Source of the DNA: JBPEWY01 sp965224095
GTDB taxonomy: Bacteria; Bacteroidota; Bacteroidia; Flavobacteriales; Flavobacteriaceae
Length of the DNA: 64,000 nt
Assembly: GCA_965224095.1 (NCBI GenBank)
Contig: OZ245039.1
Coordinates: 2,666,001 to 2,730,000, forward strand
Reading direction: 5' to 3'
Part shown: piece after piece, positions 42,676-50,116 of the stretch
Layout of the letters: the number at the start of each line of letters is the position of its first letter
Position numbering within the stretch: position 1 is the stretch's first letter
The notes under the pieces: model-generated
The model's input: only the letters and a program-made list of their open reading frames with translations
Told to the model about the DNA's origin: nothing
Databases searched by the model: none
Translations under genes and position numbers: made by a program

Positions 42676-44490
42676 ATGGGATTGGTAACTGCAAAGGAAA
42701 TTGCACGCGTTATTAACGTTGAGAAATATGGATTTATCGGAACTTTTATGGGATGGATCCTCATGAAAGTACTCAATATTTCAACGCTTAATAAAATATA
42801 TAACAAACACAGAGATAAAAAAGACCTGGATTTTCTGAATGCGATCCTCGAGGAGTTTGAAATCCGGTTTGAAATTCCGGAAGAAGATCTGAAACGCCTG
42901 CCTAAGACAGGGGCTTATATAACCATTTCCAACCATCCGTTGGGTGGAATAGACGGGATTTTATTGTTAAAACTGCTTTTGGAACAACGCCCCGATTATA
43001 AAATCATCGCTAATTTTTTGTTGCATCGGATTGACCCTTTGGCACCCTATATCATGCCCGTAAATCCTTTTGAAGATCACAAGGATGCAAAAAGCAGTAT
43101 TTCCGGATTCAAACAGGCACTGAAACACTTAAAGGAAGAACATCCTCTCGGTGTGTTTCCTGCCGGGGAAGTATCAACATACAAGGATGGAAAATTAATT
43201 GTAGATAAACCATGGGAAGAGGCTGCTATGAAATTGGTAAAAAAAGCAAAAGTCCCCATCGTACCTATTTATTTCCACGCTAAAAACAGCCGATTGTTTT
43301 ATCGCTTATCCAGAATTAGTGATACGCTGCGTACCGCAAAGCTTCCGTCTGAATTATTAACTCAGAAAAACAGGGTGATCAAAGTACGGATTGGAAAGCC
43401 TATTTCAGTGGAATCTCAGGAAGAGTACGGCACTCTGGAGGAATTTACCGAGTTTTTGAGGAAAAAAACGTACATGCTGGCAAATCCGTATCAAAAAGAT
43501 CGGTTACTGAATAAGGTGTCAACCAGCCTCAAAATACCTAAAGCTCCAAGACGCATTATTACGCCGGTTAGTGGGGCTATAATGGCGGATGAAGTGGATG
43601 CACTTAAGGAAGCCGATTGCAGATTGCTTCAGAGCAAGAACTACGAAGTGTTTTTGGCTACGGCAGATCAGATGCCTCATATTATGAGAGAGATTGGAAG
43701 GCTGAGGGAAATTACTTTTAGGGAGGTAGGCGAAGGAACGAATCAATCAATTGACCTGGACGATTTTGACACCTATTACCATCATATGTTTTTGTGGGAT
43801 TCCGGCGAGCAAAAAGTGGTGGGAGCATATAGAATGGGGCTGGGATCGCATATTTTCGCCTCACACGGAATAGATGGATTTTACCTGCAGGACCTTTTCC
43901 GGTTTGAACCCGAGTTGTACAAAATGATGAGTGAAAGCATTGAAATGGGAAGGGCTTTTATTGTTGGAGAATATCAACAAAAACCAATGCCGTTGTTCTT
44001 ACTGTGGAAAGGGATTGTTCATACCACATTGCGTTATCCGGAACATAAATACCTGATTGGCGGAGTGAGTATCAGTAATCAGTTTTCAAACTTTTCGAAG
44101 TCGTTGATGATAGAGTTTATGAAGTCCAATTATTGGGATCCTTATGTAGCGCAGTATGTCAGACCAAAAAAAGAATTTAAGGTTAAGTTAAAAGATGCGG
44201 ATAAGGATTTTATTTTTGATAAAACCGAGGCCGACCTCAATAAGTTTGATAAGATTATTGATGAGGTGGAACCCGGAAGCCTTCGCTTACCGGTATTAAT
44301 AAAAAAATATATAAAGCAAAATGCAAAGGTAGTAGCGTTTAATGTGGATCCGCTGTTTAATAATGCGGTAGATGGTCTGATGTATATCCGTATTGCCGAT
44401 CTTCCCGAAAGTACGGTGAAACCGGTTATGGAAGAATTTCAGGCGGAATTGGAACGTAAACTAGCTGAAGGGAATGGAGAAACTCATTGA
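42676..44490 (+). CDS. OlsF-like double acyltransferase (PlsC-type plus OlsB/GNAT-type)
   Basis: This 604-residue protein has an N-terminal PlsC-like acyltransferase with SNHPLGGIDGI (His87 to Asp93, an HX5D version) and VFPAGEVS (around 158). The C-terminal acyl-ACP GNAT-like half is of the OlsB/hemolysin type (FREVGEGTNQSIDLDDFDTY, IEMGRAFIV). In OlsF proteins of Serratia and Flavobacterium the two halves make ornithine lipids by N-acylating and then O-acylating ornithine. That role is likely here; another amino acid head group is possible. The next gene overlaps by 17 bases. Confidence 0.85.
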   Translation: MGLVTAKEIARVINVEKYGFIGTFMGWILMKVLNISTLNKIYNKHRDKKDLDFLNAILEEFEIRFEIPEEDLKRLPKTGAYITISNHPLGGIDGILLLKLLLEQRPDYKIIANFLLHRIDPLAPYIMPVNPFEDHKDAKSSISGFKQALKHLKEEHPLGVFPAGEVSTYKDGKLIVDKPWEEAAMKLVKKAKVPIVPIYFHAKNSRLFYRLSRISDTLRTAKLPSELLTQKNRVIKVRIGKPISVESQEEYGTLEEFTEFLRKKTYMLANPYQKDRLLNKVSTSLKIPKAPRRIITPVSGAIMADEVDALKEADCRLLQSKNYEVFLATADQMPHIMREIGRLREITFREVGEGTNQSIDLDDFDTYYHHMFLWDSGEQKVVGAYRMGLGSHIFASHGIDGFYLQDLFRFEPELYKMMSESIEMGRAFIVGEYQQKPMPLFLLWKGIVHTTLRYPEHKYLIGGVSISNQFSNFSKSLMIEFMKSNYWDPYVAQYVRPKKEFKVKLKDADKDFIFDKTEADLNKFDKIIDEVEPGSLRLPVLIKKYIKQNAKVVAFNVDPLFNNAVDGLMYIRIADLPESTVKPVMEEFQAELERKLAEGNGETH

Positions 44491-45043
44491 AGAGAAAACA
44501 TTTGTAAAGAACGATTTTACAAAAAGTAACCTTCCCAGGGCAACCTATGAGCGGTGTACTTTTACACATTGTATCTTTTCAAAAGCAAATTTGTCTAATA
44601 TAAGTTTTGTTGAATGTACCTTTGAGTATTCAGACCTCAGTATGGCGGTGGTCAAACAAACGGTATTTAATAACATTGAATTTATCAACTGTAAGCTAAT
44701 AGGTGTAAATTTTAAAGATTGTAATTCGTTTTTGTTATCTTTTACCTTTAAAAATTGTCAGTTACAACTGGCTTCTTTTTATAAGATAAAGCTTAAAAAC
44801 ACGTTTTTCAGAAAATGTGTGCTGCATGAGGTCGATTTTACGGAAGCTGATATTAGCGGATCGGTTCTTGAGGAATGCGATTTGAAGCAGGCTGTTTTTA
44901 ATAACTCCGTTTTGGAGAAAATTAATTTATATTCGTCATATAATTACACAATTGATCCGGAATACAATCGTATTAAAGGGGCTGTTTTTTCAAGAGGTGA
45001 AATAGACGGGTTATTGTACAAACATAATATTGTTATAAAATGA
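44474..45043 (+). CDS. pentapeptide-repeat protein
   Basis: A 189-residue protein made of A(D/N)LXX-like repeats (CTFTHCIFSKANLSNISF, VNFKDC, VDFTEADISGSVLEECDLKQAVF), which fold as a right-handed quadrilateral beta helix. Size and the many Cys residues resemble Qnr/McbG-type proteins, which mimic DNA and shield gyrase, but sequence pattern alone does not show such activity. It overlaps the acyltransferase by 17 bases and the SRPBCC gene by 4 bases, so it is part of that operon. Confidence 0.9.
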   Translation: MEKLIEEKTFVKNDFTKSNLPRATYERCTFTHCIFSKANLSNISFVECTFEYSDLSMAVVKQTVFNNIEFINCKLIGVNFKDCNSFLLSFTFKNCQLQLASFYKIKLKNTFFRKCVLHEVDFTEADISGSVLEECDLKQAVFNNSVLEKINLYSSYNYTIDPEYNRIKGAVFSRGEIDGLLYKHNIVIK

Positions 45044-45483
45044 AGTTTATCTGCACGGTCGATATTAATGTCCCCCGAAATAAAGTGGTTGAATTATTTC
45101 AGGATACCGATAGTTTAGGTGAGTGGCAGGATGGGTTTTTAAAGCATACGCTGCTACAGGGTACGCTGTGGCAGGAAGAGGCATTAAGCAGATACGAATA
45201 CGTACTTTCAAAAGGCAGGGAAATTGAACTGATAGAAACCGTTTTAGTCAATAATTTACCGGATGAATACTCGGCCGAATATGCGCATCGGCATATGATT
45301 AATACCATGAATAATTATTTTGTTGAGCTGGATGAAAATACCACCCGCTGGACAGCGCATTTACACTATACTCAAATCAAAGGGATTCTGCCAAAAATCA
45401 TGGCCTTTCTGTTTCCCGGAATGTTTAAAATGGAAACACAGAAATGGTTAGATCAGTTTAAGGTATTTGCGGAAAGACAATAA
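45040..45483 (+). CDS. SRPBCC (START-like) family protein
   Basis: A 147-residue protein with the layout of the Bet v1/START helix-grip fold: first strand MKFICTVDINVPRNKVVELF, LGEWQDGF near 27, and a long C-terminal helix (ETQKWLDQFKVFAER). Members bind lipids or other hydrophobic ligands in a cavity. It ends the OlsF-like operon, which fits a lipid-handling role, though that is inference. It converges with the DnaE-like gene with 7 bases between. Confidence 0.8.
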   Translation: MKFICTVDINVPRNKVVELFQDTDSLGEWQDGFLKHTLLQGTLWQEEALSRYEYVLSKGREIELIETVLVNNLPDEYSAEYAHRHMINTMNNYFVELDENTTRWTAHLHYTQIKGILPKIMAFLFPGMFKMETQKWLDQFKVFAERQ

Positions 45484-45490
45484 GTGCGTT

Positions 45491-48400
45491 TCATTGCGAA
45501 TTTAACAATCTCCTTTCTTTTTCGGTTTGGGTTTCTGCGTATCGAGGATCTTCTATATAATCTTGTTTTTCCATTTTTACAACCTCAATACTAAGGAAAT
45601 CAAATTCACTGACTACTTTCCCGTAAAGGCGGTAAATACCTTTTCCTCTAAAGAAGTATTTTTGAGCTACCGGAGGAAATAATACAATGTCAAAAACCTG
45701 CCCGTATTGATCTAATAAGGTAGCAAAATGCATGCGTTTTCCATGGTGAGTGCTCGTATTTTTTACGGTGATTAAATACCCGTAAATATCAATATTAGTA
45801 TCTAAAAAGGCTTTGAGGTGTACAACCCCATTTGTATTTTCCGGAGTTTTTTTTAACAGTGTAAACGGACTACAAAGGCAAAAGCCTAACAATTCCAATT
45901 CGTCAAAAGCATTTTCTAAAGGAGTATTGTAAAGCTTGGGAATCTGAAAATTTACGTGTTTAGGTTTAAACAGTTTTGGATGTTCGTCCGATTTCTTTTG
46001 CTTTCCTAGTATTAAATGGGCTTCCCAAAGTAATTCGTATTTGTTGATTTTTGTAAAACGAAAGGCATCGATACGGATTAAAAGGCTTAGTTGTTCTAAA
46101 GAAATGGCAGTACGATTGATAAAATCTCTCAACGAAGTAAAAATACCATTCCCGGACCGCTCACGAATTACTTTATCAATAGTATGGGCTTCCAGATCTT
46201 TTAAATACCCTAAACCCAGGTAAATATGAGTGCCTTTGATAATGGTGTATCCATTACTGATATTAATACATGGTGCATGAATATGTCCTCCTAGCATACG
46301 GGCTTCGTGAATGTAAAATTCACTCCGGTAAAACCCCCCTCCGTTGTTAAGTACGGCTACCATATATTCTAAAGGAAAATAAGCTTTTAAAAAGAGCGTT
46401 TGATAGCTTTCAACAGCATATGATGCAGAATGACCTTTAGCAAAGGCATATCCGGCAAAACTTGCTATCTGATTCCATATTTCGAAAATGAGAGGTTCTG
46501 TATATCCCTTTTTTTTGCAGTTTGAAATAAAAGTGTCTTTAACTTTTTGAAACTCTTCCCGGGATCGAAATTTTCCGCTCATACCTCGCCGTAATACATC
46601 GGCTTCTCCCAGAGTAAGCCCTGCAAAATAATGCGCCACTTTAATTACATCTTCCTGATATACCATAACCCCGTAAGTATCGGGCATAATATCTAACATA
46701 ACCGGATGGGCTTTTTCCTGAACCCGTTCAGGATTCTGATGGCGTAAAATATATTCTCTCATCATACCACTTTTAGCTACCCCCGGACGTATGATAGAAC
46801 TGGCTGCGACCAATCCTAAATAATTGTCTACTTTTAATTTTTTTAAAAGCATTCGCATAGCGGGCGATTCTACATAAAAACAACCCATGCATTGCGCTTG
46901 TTTTATAAGATTGTTAATAATAGGATCTTTTTTGAATCTGCCGATATCATGGATATCAAAGCGGGAGGCATCGGGCTGATTTCCTGCAATAATGCACAGG
47001 GCATCCTTTATTTTAGCAAGTCCGCGTTGCCCGAGAATATCAAATTTGTATAAACCCACATCTTCAGCAATTACCATATCGAACTGTGTGGTGGGAAATC
47101 CTTTTGGAGGCAGGTAAGTAGCAGAGAAGCAGTGCAGCGGTTGCTCGCTTATTAGAATACCTCCTGCATGAATGCTAAGATAATTAGGCATTCCCTGAAT
47201 AAGACGGGCATACTTTACTACTAAGCCGGATATATCATCAAGAGCTACAGGTCTGTCTTTTCCCTGAGAAAGTAAATCGATTTCATCTTTAGGAAGCCCA
47301 AATACCTTTCCCAGTTCACGCATAACTCCCCGATACTGAAAAGTAACATAAGTTCCTAATAAGGCTACATGAGGAAAACGATTAAAAATATAGCGGGTAA
47401 CATCCTGGCGGTCTTTCCAGGAAAAGTCTATATCAAAATCGGGGGGATTGGTACGGTAAAGGTTAATAAAACGCTCAAAGTATAAATCCAGATCTACGGG
47501 ATCTACATCGGTAATTTGTAATAAATAGGCAACAATACTGTTAGCCCCACTCCCTCTGCCTACATAAAAATACCCTTGCTTTCGGGCATAGGACACAATA
47601 TCCCAGTTAATGAGAAAATACGATACAAAGTTTTTTTGCTCAATGAGTTCTAATTCTTTGTGGAGCCTGGCATGTATAGCGTTGTCTGCGTTTGGGTATC
47701 TGTATGGAAGTCCCTCCACACATAGTTTTTTTAGCATTATTTGATCGTCACGCTTACTGCCGGTATATGTTTGTTTGTTTTGCAGGGGCCGATTTTTTGA
47801 AAAGTCAAAATGAATAACACAACTATCCATAATCCGTTGTGTATTTTCGAGGATAAAAGAATATTCCGAAAAAGCAACAGCGAGATTTTCGAGTGGAAAC
47901 ATTTTTTCTTCGGGATGGGCTTCTTCGGTTTTAGAAAGCTTGCTTAACAGGGTATTATTGTCAATAGCTCTTAGTAATCTGTGAGCATTGAAGTCGCGTT
48001 TGTTTCTAAAGGTAACCGGCTGTAAGACCACCAGCTTTTCACGTTGCTGTACCAGCGATGAAAAGGGGAGCTTTCGAAGGTCTGAAACAGATACCCCAAT
48101 AAATTCCTGCTCGGATAATGAAATTGATTCGTTGCGTAAAATGGTTTCAAAGGGGTAAATAATATAGGCATGACGAAATGAAGGTGCTTTTTTGGGAAAG
48201 GGCAATTCATTATAGAGGTGATGAGACAGAAAATCATTAAGCTCTTTATAACCCGCATTGTTTTTGGCAATACCCACATAACAACAGTGAATGCCATTTC
48301 TAAAATCAATGCCTACAAGAGGCTTGATGTTGTAATCGGAAGCTTTTCGAACAAAGTTTAAACAGGCTGAAGTGTTATTGATATCGGTAAGTGCCAACTG

Positions 48401-48493
48401 CGTAATATGGCATTCGGATGCTAATTCCAGCAACGCAATTTCAGAAAAGGTTCCGAAGCGAAGGCTATAATAAGTATGACAGTTGAGGTACAT
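45491..48493 (-). CDS. error-prone DNA polymerase III alpha subunit (DnaE2/ImuC-like)
   Basis: This 1000-residue C-family polymerase is shorter than replicative DnaE. The PHP domain is degenerate: the first motif reads NCHTYYSL with Asn in place of the usual first His, and the second reads ALTDINN instead of ALTDHGN. The polymerase core is intact: RGSGANSIVAYLL, the catalytic PDFDIDF (near 354-360), YQEDVI and FAKGHSASYA. An OB fold closes it. It follows the DinB-type gene on the same strand, as in SOS mutagenesis operons, so it probably extends lesions. The 175-base gap between them holds a heptamer array. Confidence 0.88.
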   Translation of the reverse strand: MYLNCHTYYSLRFGTFSEIALLELASECHITQLALTDINNTSACLNFVRKASDYNIKPLVGIDFRNGIHCCYVGIAKNNAGYKELNDFLSHHLYNELPFPKKAPSFRHAYIIYPFETILRNESISLSEQEFIGVSVSDLRKLPFSSLVQQREKLVVLQPVTFRNKRDFNAHRLLRAIDNNTLLSKLSKTEEAHPEEKMFPLENLAVAFSEYSFILENTQRIMDSCVIHFDFSKNRPLQNKQTYTGSKRDDQIMLKKLCVEGLPYRYPNADNAIHARLHKELELIEQKNFVSYFLINWDIVSYARKQGYFYVGRGSGANSIVAYLLQITDVDPVDLDLYFERFINLYRTNPPDFDIDFSWKDRQDVTRYIFNRFPHVALLGTYVTFQYRGVMRELGKVFGLPKDEIDLLSQGKDRPVALDDISGLVVKYARLIQGMPNYLSIHAGGILISEQPLHCFSATYLPPKGFPTTQFDMVIAEDVGLYKFDILGQRGLAKIKDALCIIAGNQPDASRFDIHDIGRFKKDPIINNLIKQAQCMGCFYVESPAMRMLLKKLKVDNYLGLVAASSIIRPGVAKSGMMREYILRHQNPERVQEKAHPVMLDIMPDTYGVMVYQEDVIKVAHYFAGLTLGEADVLRRGMSGKFRSREEFQKVKDTFISNCKKKGYTEPLIFEIWNQIASFAGYAFAKGHSASYAVESYQTLFLKAYFPLEYMVAVLNNGGGFYRSEFYIHEARMLGGHIHAPCINISNGYTIIKGTHIYLGLGYLKDLEAHTIDKVIRERSGNGIFTSLRDFINRTAISLEQLSLLIRIDAFRFTKINKYELLWEAHLILGKQKKSDEHPKLFKPKHVNFQIPKLYNTPLENAFDELELLGFCLCSPFTLLKKTPENTNGVVHLKAFLDTNIDIYGYLITVKNTSTHHGKRMHFATLLDQYGQVFDIVLFPPVAQKYFFRGKGIYRLYGKVVSEFDFLSIEVVKMEKQDYIEDPRYAETQTEKERRLLNSQ

Positions 48494-48503
48494 TGTTTTT
48501 TAA

Positions 48504-48587
48504 TTTCTGATTTCTGATTTCTGATTTCTGATTTCTGATTCCTGATTTCTGATTCCTGATTCCTGATTTCTGATTTCTGATTTTTGA
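48504..48587. repeat. heptanucleotide repeat array, 12 units
   Basis: Twelve contiguous 7-base units: mostly TTTCTGA, three TTCCTGA and a last TTTTTGA (TCAGAAA on the coding strand of dnaE). It starts 10 bases before the dnaE-like start codon, within its leader. Confidence 0.95.
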
Positions 48588-48668
48588 ATTTGTTTTTCTT
48601 ATATATTGGCGGCTGGGAGCTCTTAGCTATGGTTATCTGATAACTTATTTGTTTTGTGTTAAGTAGCA

Positions 48669-49889
48669 TCACTGCTTTCTGTGTGCTAATACCGGTGGAG
48701 GGAGTCCGTTAAACGGATTATACATCCTGCCAATGGTTTTGGCCCCCATAGCAGAGGCACGGAGGATGCTTCGTTCACCGAAGCGATTTCTAATGGTATC
48801 CATAGCCTTGTATAAGTTTAACGCCTCCTCAGTATCATCGAAAAGATTAATCTGATAATTTCCCCCTACCAGATGGCTAAAGCGTACCCCGACCAATCGT
48901 ACGAGTAACCTGCGGGAATACAGTTGATCGAAAAGGCGTAATATCTTGGGAATTAAAATATGATCGGCACTGGTGTAAGGAATTTTAAGTTGCTTGCTAT
49001 AAGTGTTAAAATCTGAATATCGGATTTTTACCGAAATACAGGCGGTGAGCTTATTTCCCCGTCTTAACTGGTAGGCGAGATTTTCCGTCATGGCCATTAA
49101 AATGCTCCGGAGCTTTACTACATTAATGGTGTCTTTGTCAAATGTGCGCTCGGTAGAAATAGACTTTCGTTCGTGAAAAGGAATAACAGGGGTGTGGTCA
49201 ATGCCATTGGAACGCTGCCATATAGTGATACCGTTTGTCCCCAAAACACGTTCCATCATATCAGGAGTGGTTTCCTGGATGGTTTTTACTTTTCGAAGTC
49301 CTAAATTTCTAAGGGTTTGGTAAGTCTTATCTCCTATCATAGGGATCTTTTTTATGGAGAGCGGAGCAAGGAATATTTTTTCATATCCGAGGTCTATTTT
49401 AAGTTGATTGTTGGGTTTTGCTTCATTGGTGGCAACCTTAGAAACCACTTTGTTTACGGAAAGGCCGAATGAAATGGGGAGCCCGGTTTCTTTGATAATA
49501 GTTTTACGCAGTTCGGAAGCGTATTGATAACAACCAAAAAAGCGATCCATTCCTGACAGATCTGCATAAAATTCGTCGATACTCGATTTTTCAAATAATG
49601 GGACACGCTCTTTAATAATTTCAGTAACCAGATCGGAATGTTTACTGTACGTGCCTGCATTGCCTCGTATAACAACAGCTTCGGGGCAGAGTTCCCGAGC
49701 CATTTTCATGGGCATGCCGGAATGAATACCATAACCCCTTGTTTCATAACTACAAGCAGCTACTACACCTCGGTTACTGGTGCCGCCTACCAATAGGGGA
49801 CGACCCTTTAAACGACTGTCAATAAGGCGTTCAACCGAAACGTAAAAAGTATCCAGATCTAGGTGGAGGACCGTTTTATTCATAATCAT
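48669..49889 (-). CDS. dinB: Y-family DNA polymerase IV
   Basis: A 406-residue translesion polymerase. The catalytic acidic residues are in HLDLDTFYVSVE (about 9-20) and SSIDEFYADLSG (about 102-113). Helix-hairpin-helix motifs follow (IPMIGDKTYQTLRNLG), then the little-finger domain. A beta-clamp motif QINLF lies near residue 358. It copies past damaged bases with low fidelity. Start ATG 49889 or 49883 are equally possible. The dnaE-like gene lies downstream; tandem palindromes sit 23-52 bases upstream. Confidence 0.95.
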   Translation of the reverse strand: MIMNKTVLHLDLDTFYVSVERLIDSRLKGRPLLVGGTSNRGVVAACSYETRGYGIHSGMPMKMARELCPEAVVIRGNAGTYSKHSDLVTEIIKERVPLFEKSSIDEFYADLSGMDRFFGCYQYASELRKTIIKETGLPISFGLSVNKVVSKVATNEAKPNNQLKIDLGYEKIFLAPLSIKKIPMIGDKTYQTLRNLGLRKVKTIQETTPDMMERVLGTNGITIWQRSNGIDHTPVIPFHERKSISTERTFDKDTINVVKLRSILMAMTENLAYQLRRGNKLTACISVKIRYSDFNTYSKQLKIPYTSADHILIPKILRLFDQLYSRRLLVRLVGVRFSHLVGGNYQINLFDDTEEALNLYKAMDTIRNRFGERSILRASAMGAKTIGRMYNPFNGLPPPVLAHRKQ

Positions 49890-49896
49890 CTGTATA

Positions 49897-49941
49897 CAAA
49901 TGCTAAATTATGGAATATTTCCTTAAAAATGGAATATTTCC
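49897..49941 (-). promoter_or_regulatory. tandem palindromes over the likely dinB promoter
   Basis: Two identical copies of GGAATATTTCC at 49912-49922 and 49931-49941, 19 bases apart, each a near-perfect palindrome. A TAGCATTTG sequence (TAnnTTTG with one extra base) at 49897-49905 on the minus strand would place them over the -33 region. They look like a two-site operator, possibly for a damage-response repressor. Confidence 0.55.
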
Positions 49942-50116
49942 ATAAAATAATCTATATTGAATTAAGACTGATTGGAATAGATAACCCGCCAATTAGTATT
50001 TAAAACAACCATGAGAAACAAATACTGCTCCTTATTAAATTTTTTAGAAATAAGACTGTAACAAATACACTCCTTAAACTACTAATCAGATGCTAACAAA
50101 TTTATTAGGAAAAAAA

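Noticed and set aside
44474..45043. Quinolone resistance gene (qnr)
   Set aside because: The pentapeptide repeat build is similar, but the protein is a chromosomal operon member and no specific Qnr signature can be claimed from pattern alone.
48504..48587. Possible CRISPR array
   Set aside because: Units of 7 bases with no spacers. The 190-bp repeats also lack spacer structure and no cas gene is present.
48421..48672. 83-codon minus-strand frame containing KSEIRNQ repeats
   Set aside because: The repeat peptide is only the heptamer array read in one frame; the ends run into dinB and dnaE in other frames. No sign of a real protein.
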